Assembly (NCBI RefSeq): GCF_003012745.1
Contig: NZ_PXYK01000034.1
Coordinates: 1-58,856, forward strand
Length of the DNA: 58,856 nt
DNA from: Kumtagia ephedrae
GTDB lineage: Bacteria; Pseudomonadota; Alphaproteobacteria; Rhizobiales; Rhizobiaceae
Direction of reading: 5' to 3'
Shown: positions 12,254 to 20,272 of the stretch, piece after piece
Layout: each line of letters opens with the position of its first letter
How positions within the stretch are numbered: the first letter of the stretch is position 1
Notes under the pieces: generated by a model
Seen by the model: the letters and a program-made list of their open reading frames with translations, nothing else
The model's database searches: none
What the model was told of the DNA's origin: nothing
Program-made: the position numbers and the translations under genes

Positions 12254-13027
12254 ATGACGCGCGAAAAACTGACCAGACGGGCGGCGTGCGCGCTCATGGC
12301 ATTTGCCTGGACGGCCTTGTCAGGCCGGGCTCTGGCCGCCGAATCGCGCAAGCCGCTCGGGGTCGTCGAACTCTTCACCAGCCAAGGCTGCAAGTCCTGC
12401 CCGCCGGCCGACGCGCTGTTCAGCGAGCTGGTCAGGAAAGGCGAGGTGGTGGCTCTGGCCTACCATGTCGACTACTGGGACTATCTCGGCTGGCGTGACA
12501 CGCTGGCCAAGCCGGAAAACACGGATCGGCAGCGCGACTATGGCCGCGCTCTCGGCGTCCGCTCGGTCTATACGCCGCAGGCGGTCATCAACGGCCGCAC
12601 GCATGTGAACGGCGCCAAGCGCGCCGCCGTGCTCGGCACGCTCGACACGCTGCGCCGCGCCGGCAAGGGCCTCTCGGTCGACCTCAAGGCGACCCAGGAA
12701 GGCGAAAGCATCGTGATCGAGACGGGAAGCGGACCGATCTACAGCAAGGCGCATCTGGTGCTGGTCTTCTACGAGGACGCCAAGCCCGTCGCCATCGAGC
12801 AGGGCGAGAACGGCGGCAGCACCATCACCTACTGGAACGCCGTCACCGACGTGCAGACGGCCGGCGTGTGGAAGGGCAAGTCGACGCGCTTCGAACTGCC
12901 GATGAGCGAGATCGCCAAGAAGAGCGGCAGCGTGGCGCTGCTGCAGTCCGTCAACAAGGATGGGCTGCCCGGCCCCATACTCGGTGCCACGGTCATCCGC
13001 AGCCCCGACGGACCGTCGATGAAATAG
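12254..13027 (+). CDS. DUF1223 exported thioredoxin-fold protein
   Basis: A 257-residue protein of the DUF1223 family. The signal peptide has a basic start (MTREKLTRR), a hydrophobic core and a likely cut after GRALA. The mature part begins with a thioredoxin-like segment, VVELFTSQGCKSCPPADALF, whose CxxC motif (GCKSC) suggests a redox or metal-binding site. The ATG at 12254 is chosen because it begins a proper signal peptide; the frame is open further upstream. The family has no assigned reaction. No operon partner. Confidence 0.85.
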   Translation: MTREKLTRRAACALMAFAWTALSGRALAAESRKPLGVVELFTSQGCKSCPPADALFSELVRKGEVVALAYHVDYWDYLGWRDTLAKPENTDRQRDYGRALGVRSVYTPQAVINGRTHVNGAKRAAVLGTLDTLRRAGKGLSVDLKATQEGESIVIETGSGPIYSKAHLVLVFYEDAKPVAIEQGENGGSTITYWNAVTDVQTAGVWKGKSTRFELPMSEIAKKSGSVALLQSVNKDGLPGPILGATVIRSPDGPSMK

Positions 13028-13469
13028 GAGGCGCGGGAGCAAAGAGCAGACAGGAGGGGCAGATCGCCCGACGATGGCGGGCAGGGCGCCTGATCCGGCA
13101 GCGCAAAAAACCGGTGTCAGCAAGAGCGCCGGCACCGGCTTCAAATTCTGGTGAAATCACTCGGCCATTCGTGGCCGAGGTTGGTTCGATCCGACGCGGG
13201 CCCGTGGGCGGGGGGCTTGGGGTTACGAGCCGGTGCCGGACCGAACCGTCTCAGGCAACGGGGCTACAGTCGGCGGACATTGGGGCGTCAGCTTGTGCAA
13301 AAAATGGCGGGAATGTGGCGATTCTTCACCAATCATGTCTTTGTGAAACAATTTGTGATTAGAATTGATTTTGCGTGAGAGAGGTTTCGTTGAGGGATTC
13401 GGCGCCTTGCAATTTACCGGCGAACGCGCCACGCTTGGTCGCATAATTGTCACGAAAAGGCAGGTGCGG
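13028..13469. other. 442-bp intergenic region between the DUF1223 and DUF2794 genes
   Basis: Besides the structured segment at 13105-13260, the right half (about 13300-13400) is AT-rich compared with its surroundings. It contains two TTTGTGA repeats (near 13340 and 13353) and probably carries the promoter of the DUF2794 gene. No coding sequence is supported. Confidence 0.5.
13105..13260. ncRNA. Structured intergenic region, possible small RNA
   Basis: Several base-paired elements are packed into 155 bp. A perfect CTCGGCCA-TTCG-TGGCCGAG hairpin with a UUCG tetraloop lies at 13160-13179. CCGGTG and CACCGG flank a 12-base loop (13111-13138) and are followed, on the minus strand, by six U, so they read as a terminator in that direction. 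A long-range match pairs GCCGGCACCGGCT (from 13129) with AGCCGGTGCCGG (from 13229). No ORF explains it. Strand and function are inferred only; a repeat relic is the alternative. Confidence 0.35.
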
Positions 13470-13853
13470 ATGAGCGATCGCAGCGGAATGGAGGGTGGGG
13501 ACGAATCCGCAATACTGATCCCGCTGCACGAGGCCAGGCGCGAACGGCTCGACATCCCCGTCGCTTTCGACCGCCGCGAGCTCGACCAGATTCTGAGGCT
13601 CTACGGCCGCATGGTCGCCGCCAACGAGTGGCGCGACTACGCCATCGACCATCTGCGCGAGCGGGCCGTCTTCTCGGTCTACCGCCGCGCCCACGACCTG
13701 CCGCTGTTCCAGATCGTCAAGGACCCGCGCCTTGCCCGCAAGCAGGGCATGTTCTCCGTCGTGGCGGCGAACGGCGCGGTGCTGAAGCGCGGTCACGAGC
13801 TCGGCCGCGTGCTGGGCGTGTTCGACAGCAAGCTCAGGCTGGTCGGGGCGTAG
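13470..13853 (+). CDS. DUF2794 domain-containing protein
   Basis: A 127-residue protein of DUF2794, a family confined mainly to alphaproteobacteria and without known function. Typical blocks are AFDRRELDQILRLYGRMVA, EWRDYAIDHLRERAVFSVYR and the C-terminal PRLARKQGMFSVVAANGAVL then KRGHELGRVL. It has no signal peptide or membrane helix, so it is cytoplasmic. The ATG at 13470 is preferred because AAAGG lies 9 bases upstream and family members start at this point. A repeat array begins 3 bp after the stop codon. Confidence 0.85.
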   Translation: MSDRSGMEGGDESAILIPLHEARRERLDIPVAFDRRELDQILRLYGRMVAANEWRDYAIDHLRERAVFSVYRRAHDLPLFQIVKDPRLARKQGMFSVVAANGAVLKRGHELGRVLGVFDSKLRLVGA

Positions 13854-13856
13854 GCA

Positions 13857-14090
13857 GGGCAGTAGGGCAGTAGGGCAGTAGGGCAGTAGGGCAGTAGGGC
13901 AGTAGGGCAGTAGGCACATCTGCTCCCGGCCGTGATCGTGACATTCGCCCAAGAGAAGGCCGGCCGCTCGCAAAGCCATTGACCTCTTCGTGAGTTCGCG
14001 CTCCCCTTTCTACTGCCCTACTGCCCTACTGCCCTACTGCCCTACTGCCCTACTGCCCTACTGCCCTACTGCCCTACTGCCCTACTGCCC
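13857..14090. repeat. Array-flanked element, copy 1: seven GGGCAGTA units, core, ten TACTGCCC units
   Basis: Seven perfect head-to-tail GGGCAGTA octamers occupy 13857-13912. A core of 98 bp follows (GGCACATCTGCTCCCGGCCG onward). Ten perfect TACTGCCC octamers, the exact reverse complement of the first array, occupy 14011-14090. The two arrays could pair into a hairpin of at least 56 bp. The element begins 3 bp after the DUF2794 stop codon and its right end supplies the stop codon of the GNAT gene. A second copy with about 90% identical core is at 15735. Confidence 0.93.
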
Positions 14091-14655
14091 TACTCTCCCG
14101 AAACCGTCGCTCCGGCCAGGAGTCGGCGTCCGGTATCCGGCCCGCTCCGCCGTTCAGCGCAAGCTGCATGAACACCGTGTCGAGCCAGCGGCCGTGCTTG
14201 AAGCCCGAGCCTTCGAGTTTGCCGGAGTGGCGGAAGCCGAGCTTCTCGTGCAGCCGCACCGAGGGGCTGTCCGGCCTGCCGTCGCCGATCACGGCGATGA
14301 TCTGGCGGAAGCCGAGCGTCTCGCAGCGGCCGATCAGCTCCTTCAGCAGCAGAGCGCCGAGACCTTGCCCCTTGGCCTGCGGGGCGATGTAGATGGAATC
14401 CTCGACGACGAAGCGGTAGGCCGGGCGCGGCCGGAACGGTCCCGCATAGGCATAGCCGGCGAGACCGTCCGGCGTCTCGGCCGCCACATACGGATAGCCG
14501 CCGGCCTTAAGGGCGGCAAAGCGCGCGGCCATCTCGTCGCGCGTCGGCGGCTCCAGTTCGTAGGATGCCGTGCCGTTGGCGACGGCGTCGGCGTAGATGT
14601 CGGTGATGCGGTCGAGGTCGGCTTCGGCGGCGTCGCGCAGGACAATACTGCTCAT
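14074..14655 (-). CDS. GNAT family N-acetyltransferase (phosphinothricin acetyltransferase type)
   Basis: A 193-residue acetyl-CoA-dependent N-acetyltransferase resembling the Pat/MnaT subgroup. Those enzymes acetylate phosphinothricin, methionine sulfoximine and related small amines. The acetyl-CoA P-loop is AKGQGLGALLL (residues 94-104). The subgroup C-terminal block EKLGFRHSGKLEGSGFKHGR then WLDTVFMQL is intact. The substrate is not certain. The start is the ATG at 14655. The last six residues (SRAVGQ) and the TAG stop are read out of the octamer array at 14011-14090, so repeat insertion has replaced the native C-terminal end. Confidence 0.85.
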   Translation of the reverse strand: MSSIVLRDAAEADLDRITDIYADAVANGTASYELEPPTRDEMAARFAALKAGGYPYVAAETPDGLAGYAYAGPFRPRPAYRFVVEDSIYIAPQAKGQGLGALLLKELIGRCETLGFRQIIAVIGDGRPDSPSVRLHEKLGFRHSGKLEGSGFKHGRWLDTVFMQLALNGGAGRIPDADSWPERRFRESRAVGQ

Positions 14656-14708
14656 GATCTAGGCACTCTCCGGGGATGCCTACGGATAGAGCGGCTTTTT
14701 CCAAAAGA

Positions 14709-14734
14709 AAAGGGCGACCCGCGGGCCGCCCTTT
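14709..14734 (-). terminator. Intrinsic terminator of the BI-1 family gene
   Basis: On the minus strand AAAGGGCG and CGCCCTTT form an 8-bp stem with a GC-rich loop, followed by a TTTCTTTT run (complement of 14701-14710). It lies 24 bp after the stop of the gene at 14759. Confidence 0.85.
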
Positions 14735-14758
14735 GGTCCAGTCTCGTTCGGCTGGCGC

Positions 14759-15535
14759 TTATTCGCGGTTGCCGAGGAACGACAGCAGGAAGGAGAACAG
14801 GTTGATGAAGTCGAGGTAGAGCGTCAGCGCGCCCATGATGGCCTTGCGGCCGGCGACGAGAACCTCGTCACCCTCGAAATACATCTCCTTGATCTTCTGC
14901 GTGTCGTAGGCGGTCAGGCCGGCGAACACCAGCACGCCAATCGCCGAGATGGCGAACTGCAGGGCCGGCGAGGCCAGGAAGATGTTCACCACCATGGCGA
15001 TGACGAGGCCGATGACGCCCATGAACAGGAACGTGCCCCAGCCGGTCAGGTCGCGCTTGGTGGTATAGCCGAACAGCGACAGCGCGCCGAAGGCGGCGGC
15101 GGTGATGAAGAAGGTCTGGGTGATGCTCTGAGCCGTGTAGACCAGGAAGATCGACGACAGCGACAGGCCCATCAGCGCGGCGAAGATCCAGAACGAGGTC
15201 TGTGCGGCCGAGATGCTCAGCGTATGCACGCGGGCGCTCAGGAAGAACACCATGCCGAGCGGCGCGAGCATGACGACCCACTTCAGCGGCGAGCCGTACA
15301 GCGCGACGCCGAGCGAGGTCAGCATCTTGCCGTTGCCGAGCGTGGCGACCGCCGCGGACGGATCGTTGGTGGTGGCCAGCATCATGGTGCCGAGGGCGGC
15401 GATGCCGGTGATCGCGAGGCCCAGCGCCATAAGGTTGTACACCTTGAGCATGTAGGCGCGCAGGCCCTCGTCGATGGCGGCGTCTGCGCGGGCACCCGCA
15501 GCGACGCGCGCCTGATAGTTGCGAAGGTCAGCCAT
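14759..15535 (-). CDS. Bax inhibitor-1 / YccA family membrane protein
   Basis: A 258-residue protein with seven predicted membrane helices, matching the BI-1/YccA family of pH-sensitive calcium-leak and protease-modulating proteins. Family features include the N-terminal cytoplasmic stretch before YMLKVYNLMALGLAITG, the ISAIGVLVFAGLTAYDTQKI signature with its Asp-Thr-Gln-Lys, and the C-terminal LYLDFINLFSFLLSFLGNRE. The ATG at 15535 is chosen for its GAGGA six bases upstream and its match to family starts. It is monocistronic with its own terminator, and lies between the two octamer-array elements. Confidence 0.92.
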   Translation of the reverse strand: MADLRNYQARVAAGARADAAIDEGLRAYMLKVYNLMALGLAITGIAALGTMMLATTNDPSAAVATLGNGKMLTSLGVALYGSPLKWVVMLAPLGMVFFLSARVHTLSISAAQTSFWIFAALMGLSLSSIFLVYTAQSITQTFFITAAAFGALSLFGYTTKRDLTGWGTFLFMGVIGLVIAMVVNIFLASPALQFAISAIGVLVFAGLTAYDTQKIKEMYFEGDEVLVAGRKAIMGALTLYLDFINLFSFLLSFLGNRE

Positions 15536-15734
15536 AGATTTCCTCTGTTGCTTCTGCCCCGTCGGGTGTCGGGCGCTCGCGCCCAGGCGCCGCTGGCGGG
15601 ACTCCAGCATGCCTGTGGCGGAATATGATGCGTCTCGCGCGCGAGGACAAGACCTGTTGCGGGCGGAAACGCTACGTGAGGTTACGATTTTCTACGATCT
15701 CATACGAAATTGATGGGCCTCGCTGCGCGAGGCA
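15536..15734. other. Leader of the BI-1 gene, no other gene
   Basis: About 200 bp upstream of the BI-1 start. It contains a small CCTCGC-TGC-GCGAGG hairpin (15718-15732) beside the second octamer array and an AT-richer patch (TTACGATTTTCTACGATCTC) that could hold the promoter. No ORF is supported. Confidence 0.4.
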
Positions 15735-15945
15735 GGCAGTAGGGCAGTAGGGCAGTAGGGCAGTAGGGCAGTAGGGCAGTAGGGCAGTAGGGCACATCTG
15801 CTCCCCGGCCGTGATCGTGACATTCGCCCAAGAGAAAGCCGGCCGCTCGCAAAAGCCATTGACCCCCTCGTGAGCTCGCGGTTCCCTCCTACTGCCCTAC
15901 TGCCCTACTGCCCTACTGCCCTACTGCCCTACTGCCCTACTGCCC
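15735..15945. repeat. Array-flanked element, copy 2: six and a half GGGCAGTA units, core, seven TACTGCCC units
   Basis: One partial and six perfect GGGCAGTA octamers (15735-15789) are followed by a 100-bp core nearly identical to that of copy 1. Seven TACTGCCC octamers follow at 15890-15945. The core keeps the same orientation as copy 1. Array lengths differ between the copies (7+10 against 6.5+7), as expected for slippage. The element ends 5 bp before the ABC permease stop codon. Confidence 0.93.
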
Positions 15946-15950
15946 GTTGC

Positions 15951-18500
15951 CTACAGTTCCCGCAATACCGGCGCCGCCTTGTGCCCGAGCACCCGCCAGG
16001 TGCCGATCAGGCCGATGCCGACGGTGAGCACCAGCGCGATCGCCACGGTCGACACGGCCACCGCCGGCGAGAAGCTGGACGGCAGGGTCATCACCCTGGT
16101 CACCACGAACCACGCCGCCACGCCGCCGGCGGCCAGCGCGAACACGGCGGTGGCCAGGCCGATCAGCATGTATTCGAGCGAGAAGGCGGCGATCAGCGTG
16201 CGCCGCGTCGCGCCGAGCGTCTTCAGCACCACGGCGTCGTGGATGCGGGCGCGGTTGCCGGCGGCGAGCGCGCCGGCCAGCACCAGCACGGAGGCGAGCA
16301 GGGCGACGCTTGCCGCGGCGCGGATCGCCGTGCCGAGCTGCGCCACCAGCCGGTTGACGATGTCGAGCGCGTCCTTGACCCGGACCGTGGTGACGGCCGG
16401 ATAGGCGCGGGTGACCTGGTTCAGCACCTGCGCCTCCTCGGCCAGCGTGGCGTCGGGCGCCATCAGGGTAGCGAGCCAGGCATGCGGCGCGCCGGCGAAG
16501 GTGTTGGGCGAGAACACCATGACGAAGTTGATGCCCATGGATTCCCACTGCACGTCGCGCAGGCTGGCGATCCTTGCGGTGATGTTGCGGCCGAGCACGT
16601 TGACCGTCACCGTGTCGCCGATCTTCAAGCCGAGCTGGCCGGCCTCTTCCGAGGAGAACGAGACCAGCGGCTCGCCGGCATAGTCCCGCGGCCACCAGGC
16701 GCCGGCGCTGAGCGTCGCGTTCTCCGGAATATTCGCCGCATAGGTGATGCCGCGGTCGCCGCGCAGCACCCAGGCGCCCTCCGGCGGCACCGTGATCTTC
16801 TGCACGTCGACGCCGTTCAGCGCCATGACGCGGCCGCGCAGCATCGGCACGCGCACCAGCTTGCCGTCCGGCGCCAGACCGGTGACCAGACTGGAGAAGG
16901 CGTCGACGTCGGCCGCCTGGATGTCGACGAAGAAGAAGTTCGGCGCCTGCTCCGGCAGGCTGCCGGAGATCTGGCGCCGCAGGTCGCCGTCGATCAGCGC
17001 CAGCGTCACCAGCAGGGTCAGGCCGAGGCCGAGCGACAGCACGACAGAGGGCGTCAGCGCGCCGGGGCGGTGGATGTTGCCGACGGCGAGCCGCAGCGCG
17101 GTGGAGCGCAGCCGCGGCGCCCGGCGCGCCAGCCATTGCACGCCGAGGCCGACGCCGCGCAGCACGATGAAGGCCGCCACGGCGGCGCCGACGAAGATCG
17201 TGGCGATGCGACGGTCGGTGGCGAACCAGATGGACAGCGCCGCCAGCAGGACGGCGATGCCGATCGCCAGCGCCACATAGGGCCAGCGCGGAAGACCGCG
17301 GCCGCCGATCCCCATCTCGCGGAACAGGGCCGTCGCCGGCACGGCGCGGGCGCGCCCCAGCGGCAGGACGGCGAAGGCAAGCGTCACCAGCACGCCGAAG
17401 CCGGCGGCCAGCGCCAGCGCGCCGGGATAGACGCCGCCTTCGGCCGGCACCGGGATGAAGGAGGAAAGGGCGGCGCTCGCGGCGAACGGCATGAGCGCTG
17501 CCAGCGCCAGGCCGATGACGATGCCGAAGCCGGCGATGATCAGGATCTGCGCGAGATAGAGCGCGAAGACGAAGCCGCCGGAGGCGCCGAGGCTCTTGAA
17601 GGTGGCGATGACGCCGCGCTTGCCGTCGAGATAGGCGCCGACCGCGTTGGCCACACCGACGCCGCCGACCACCAGCGCCGTCAGCCCGACCAAAGTGAGG
17701 AACTGCGAAAAGCGCTCGATGTTGGAGGAGAGCGCCGGGGCCGCGCTGGTGCGCGTGCGGATGCTCCAGCCGGCTTCCGGAAATTTTTCGGCGGCCTCGG
17801 CGCGGATCGCGGCAAGGCCGGCCTCGCCGCTGCCGGCGGGCAGGCGGACCTTGTACTGGTGCTCGACCAGGCTGCCCGGCTGCACCAGACCGGAGGCGCG
17901 CAGGCCCTCCAACGAGACCAGAAGCCGGGGGGCGAAGCCAAAACCGTCGGAGATGGCGTCGGGCTCGGAGGCGAGCACGGCGCGCAGCTCGAAGGTGGCG
18001 CCGCCGAGCCTGATGCGGCTGCCCGGCTCGAGGCCGAGCCGCTCGAACAGGAGATCGGCCGCCGCCGCGCCATAGACCCCGTCCTCTTCGGCGAACAGAT
18101 CCGGCGCGGGCAGGGCGGGCCGGGTGACGAGCGTGCCGTAGAGCGGATAGGCGGCGTCGACCGCCTTGGCCTCGACCAGAGCCTGGTCGGAGCCGTCCTC
18201 CAGGCGCGCCATCGAGCGCATGCCGGCGCTGACGGCCAGCGTGCCGAGCCTGTCGAGGAAGGCGCGCTCGTCTGGCGTCGCCTCGCGCTGGTTGAGGGCG
18301 AAGCGGATGTCGCCGCCGAGCAGCGCCTGGCCCTCGGTGGCTACGCCGGACGAGATCGCCTGCGCCACCGAATTGACGCCGCCGATCGCGCCTACGCCGA
18401 GCGCGATGCAGGTGAGGAAGATGAGGAAGCCGGAAAGGCCGCCGCGCATCTCGCGCAGCGCGAAGCGGAGGGCGAGTTTGAGGGAGCGGGATGTTCGCAT
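15951..18500 (-). CDS. ABC transporter permease, FtsX-like (YbbP family)
   Basis: An 849-residue membrane subunit of the LolC/MacB/FtsX superfamily, YbbP-like. It has one N-terminal helix near 26-45, a long periplasmic region, a first FtsX-type helix bundle (about 260-430) and a second at the C-terminus (about 710-840). Such permeases use ATP hydrolysis to drive envelope work, such as extraction of lipids or proteins or mechanotransmission, rather than to move small solutes. The ATG at 18500 begins MRTSRSLKLALRFALREMRG, the usual family start. Its ATPase partner is upstream at 18733, separated by 232 bp with a family B repeat. The substrate is unknown. Confidence 0.88.
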   Translation of the reverse strand: MRTSRSLKLALRFALREMRGGLSGFLIFLTCIALGVGAIGGVNSVAQAISSGVATEGQALLGGDIRFALNQREATPDERAFLDRLGTLAVSAGMRSMARLEDGSDQALVEAKAVDAAYPLYGTLVTRPALPAPDLFAEEDGVYGAAAADLLFERLGLEPGSRIRLGGATFELRAVLASEPDAISDGFGFAPRLLVSLEGLRASGLVQPGSLVEHQYKVRLPAGSGEAGLAAIRAEAAEKFPEAGWSIRTRTSAAPALSSNIERFSQFLTLVGLTALVVGGVGVANAVGAYLDGKRGVIATFKSLGASGGFVFALYLAQILIIAGFGIVIGLALAALMPFAASAALSSFIPVPAEGGVYPGALALAAGFGVLVTLAFAVLPLGRARAVPATALFREMGIGGRGLPRWPYVALAIGIAVLLAALSIWFATDRRIATIFVGAAVAAFIVLRGVGLGVQWLARRAPRLRSTALRLAVGNIHRPGALTPSVVLSLGLGLTLLVTLALIDGDLRRQISGSLPEQAPNFFFVDIQAADVDAFSSLVTGLAPDGKLVRVPMLRGRVMALNGVDVQKITVPPEGAWVLRGDRGITYAANIPENATLSAGAWWPRDYAGEPLVSFSSEEAGQLGLKIGDTVTVNVLGRNITARIASLRDVQWESMGINFVMVFSPNTFAGAPHAWLATLMAPDATLAEEAQVLNQVTRAYPAVTTVRVKDALDIVNRLVAQLGTAIRAAASVALLASVLVLAGALAAGNRARIHDAVVLKTLGATRRTLIAAFSLEYMLIGLATAVFALAAGGVAAWFVVTRVMTLPSSFSPAVAVSTVAIALVLTVGIGLIGTWRVLGHKAAPVLREL

Positions 18501-18533
18501 CAACGTCCAGACCCCGCCGAGGGTGGTGCTCCT

Positions 18534-18696
18534 GCGCACCCCCCTCTGTCCTGCCGGACATCTCCCCCGCAAGGGGGGAGATTGGCAGCTTCGGCCCTGC
18601 CGCCTCTCCCGGAGGATTGGTGATTGGCGAAAGCCGACGCGACCGCCGATCTCCCCCCTTGCGGGGGAGATGTCCGGCAGGACAGAGGGGGGTGCG
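18534..18696. repeat. Family B palindromic repeat
   Basis: The arms GCGCACCCCCCTCTGTCCTG and the inverse ending GGACAGAGGGGGGTGCG surround a core with TTGGTGATTGGCGAAAGCC. It separates the two genes of an ABC transporter. Confidence 0.88.
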
Positions 18697-18732
18697 AAGA
18701 AACGCTACGCAACTTCATCTGCTCGCCCGTCC

Positions 18733-19434
18733 CTAGGCCGACACGGCAAGGCGGGGCGCTTCCGTCTCGATGCGCCCCGAGCGCATGGCGATCTGGCGCG
18801 AGCAGCGGGCGGCAAGCGCCGGGTCGTGGGTGACCAGCACCAGCGTGGTTCCGCGCTCGCGCGCTTCCGAGAACAGCAGGTCGGCGATCTGGCGGCCGGT
18901 CGCCTGGTCGAGATTGCCGGTCGGCTCGTCGGCGATGAGGATGCGCGGGGAGGGCGCCAGCGCGCGGGCGATCGCCACGCGCTGCTGCTCGCCGCCGGAC
19001 AGCTCGCCGGGATAATGCGTCAGCCGCTCGCTGAGCCCCACTGCCGCGAGCTCGCGCTGCGCCGCGCCGAAAGGATCGGCATGGCCGGCCAGCTCCAGCG
19101 GCACGGCGACGTTCTCCAGCGCGGTCATGTTGGGGATCAGGTGGAAGGACTGGAAGACGATGCCGATGGTGCGGCCGCGAAAAGCGGCGATCTCGTCCTC
19201 GCTGCGGCCATTGAGCAATTGGCCGGCAATCTTGACCGTGCCGGAATCGACGCTCTCCAGCCCCGCCAGCACCATCAGCAGCGTCGACTTGCCGGAGCCG
19301 GACGGGCCGACGATGCCGGCGGTCTCGCCGGCGGTCACGTCGAGGCTGATGCCTTTCAGCACGTGGACCGACGAGGCGCCTTCGCCGAGAGTCAAGGAAA
19401 CGTCGCGAAGTTCGATGACGGCTTCTGCGGTCAC
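18733..19434 (-). CDS. ABC transporter ATP-binding protein (YbbA/LolD-like)
   Basis: A 233-residue ATPase of the LolD/MacB/YbbA group. Walker A is GPSGSGKST at 43-51, the signature LSGGEQQR starts at 145 and Walker B LIADEPTGNLD at 166-176. It pairs with the FtsX-like permease downstream. It starts at GTG (19434) with AGGA eight bases upstream. It is divergent from a GDSL esterase gene 61 bp away. That ybbA/ybbP-tesA arrangement is conserved in many proteobacteria and supports the YbbAP assignment. Confidence 0.92.
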   Translation of the reverse strand: MTAEAVIELRDVSLTLGEGASSVHVLKGISLDVTAGETAGIVGPSGSGKSTLLMVLAGLESVDSGTVKIAGQLLNGRSEDEIAAFRGRTIGIVFQSFHLIPNMTALENVAVPLELAGHADPFGAAQRELAAVGLSERLTHYPGELSGGEQQRVAIARALAPSPRILIADEPTGNLDQATGRQIADLLFSEARERGTTLVLVTHDPALAARCSRQIAMRSGRIETEAPRLAVSA

Positions 19435-19495
19435 GGTTTGGTCCTATATGGAGGCGAGGATTTCAGGCGCGTTTTCGTCATATGGGCTTTAAGGC

Positions 19496-20137
19496 ATGGC
19501 TTTCAAACGGTTCATCCTTTCCGCGGCAGCATTGGTGGCGGCAGCCATGATGACAATCGGCGGCGCGGCGGCCGAGCCGCGCCAGATCGTCGCGTTCGGC
19601 GACAGCCTGACGGCCGGATTCGGCCTCGATGCCGGCAAAAGCTTTCCAGAAAAGCTGCAGGCCGCGCTCGACACGAAAGGTCACGATGTCGTGATCGCCA
19701 ATGCCGGGGTCTCGGGCGACACCACCAGCGGCGGCCTTGCGCGGCTCGACTGGTCGGTTCCCGACGGCACCGACATCGTCATCCTCGAGCTTGGCGCCAA
19801 CGACATGCTGCGCGGCGTCACTCCCGACATCACGCGCAGGAATCTCGACGACATGATCACCCGGCTCAAGGCACGCGGCATCACGGTGCTGCTCGCCGGC
19901 ATGCGCGCCGCCCCCAATCTCGGGCCGGACTACCAGCAGGCGTTCGACGCGATCTATCCGGAGCTGGCGCAGGAGCATGGTCTCGTCCTCTACCCGTTCT
20001 TCCTCGACGGGGTCGCCGCCGACCGACAGTTCCTGCTCGACGACGGCATGCACCCCAACGCCGCCGGCGTCGACCGCATGGTCGAGCGCTTCCTGCCGGT
20101 CATCGAGAAGGTGCTGGCGGAGACGGGCGCGACCTGA
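19496..20137 (+). CDS. Arylesterase / lysophospholipase-like GDSL hydrolase (TesA type)
   Basis: A periplasmic SGNH hydrolase of 213 residues. The signal peptide spans about 1-27 (MAFKRFILSAAALVAAAMMT, then a GGAAA cleavage region). The catalytic Ser37 is in GDSLTAG, Gly and Asn lie in block III (LGANDML, 99-105), and the catalytic Asp183 and His186 are in DGMHP. This is the TesA/arylesterase layout, and substrates may be acyl esters or thioesters. The start is the ATG at 19496. It is divergent from the YbbA-like ATPase, the conserved neighbourhood of this enzyme. Confidence 0.9.
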   Translation: MAFKRFILSAAALVAAAMMTIGGAAAEPRQIVAFGDSLTAGFGLDAGKSFPEKLQAALDTKGHDVVIANAGVSGDTTSGGLARLDWSVPDGTDIVILELGANDMLRGVTPDITRRNLDDMITRLKARGITVLLAGMRAAPNLGPDYQQAFDAIYPELAQEHGLVLYPFFLDGVAADRQFLLDDGMHPNAAGVDRMVERFLPVIEKVLAETGAT

Positions 20138-20272
20138 CTCCCGCCGGCGCCCGGCGAAACCTTCCGGTAGGGGAAGCGTTATCTGTTGCAATGCACATAA
20201 AACGCTTGCCGTCGTCGCCGTTCGATGATTCCGTAGGCATGCGAGTTCCGATTCGAGGAAGGGAGGCTGTTC

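Noticed and set aside
13180-13195. GTTGGTTCGATCCGAC resembles a tRNA T-arm
   Set aside because: No D arm, anticodon arm or acceptor stem can be built around it; it is one of several hairpins in a structured region.
13857-15945. Octamer arrays considered as CRISPR arrays
   Set aside because: Units are 8 bp with no spacers and no cas genes nearby; the arrays are simple tandem repeats.
15870-18623. Plus-strand frame of about 917 codons starting in the octamer array
   Set aside because: Reads antisense to the FtsX-like permease; composition is Arg/Gly/Ala/His shadow sequence and its start is the repeat itself.
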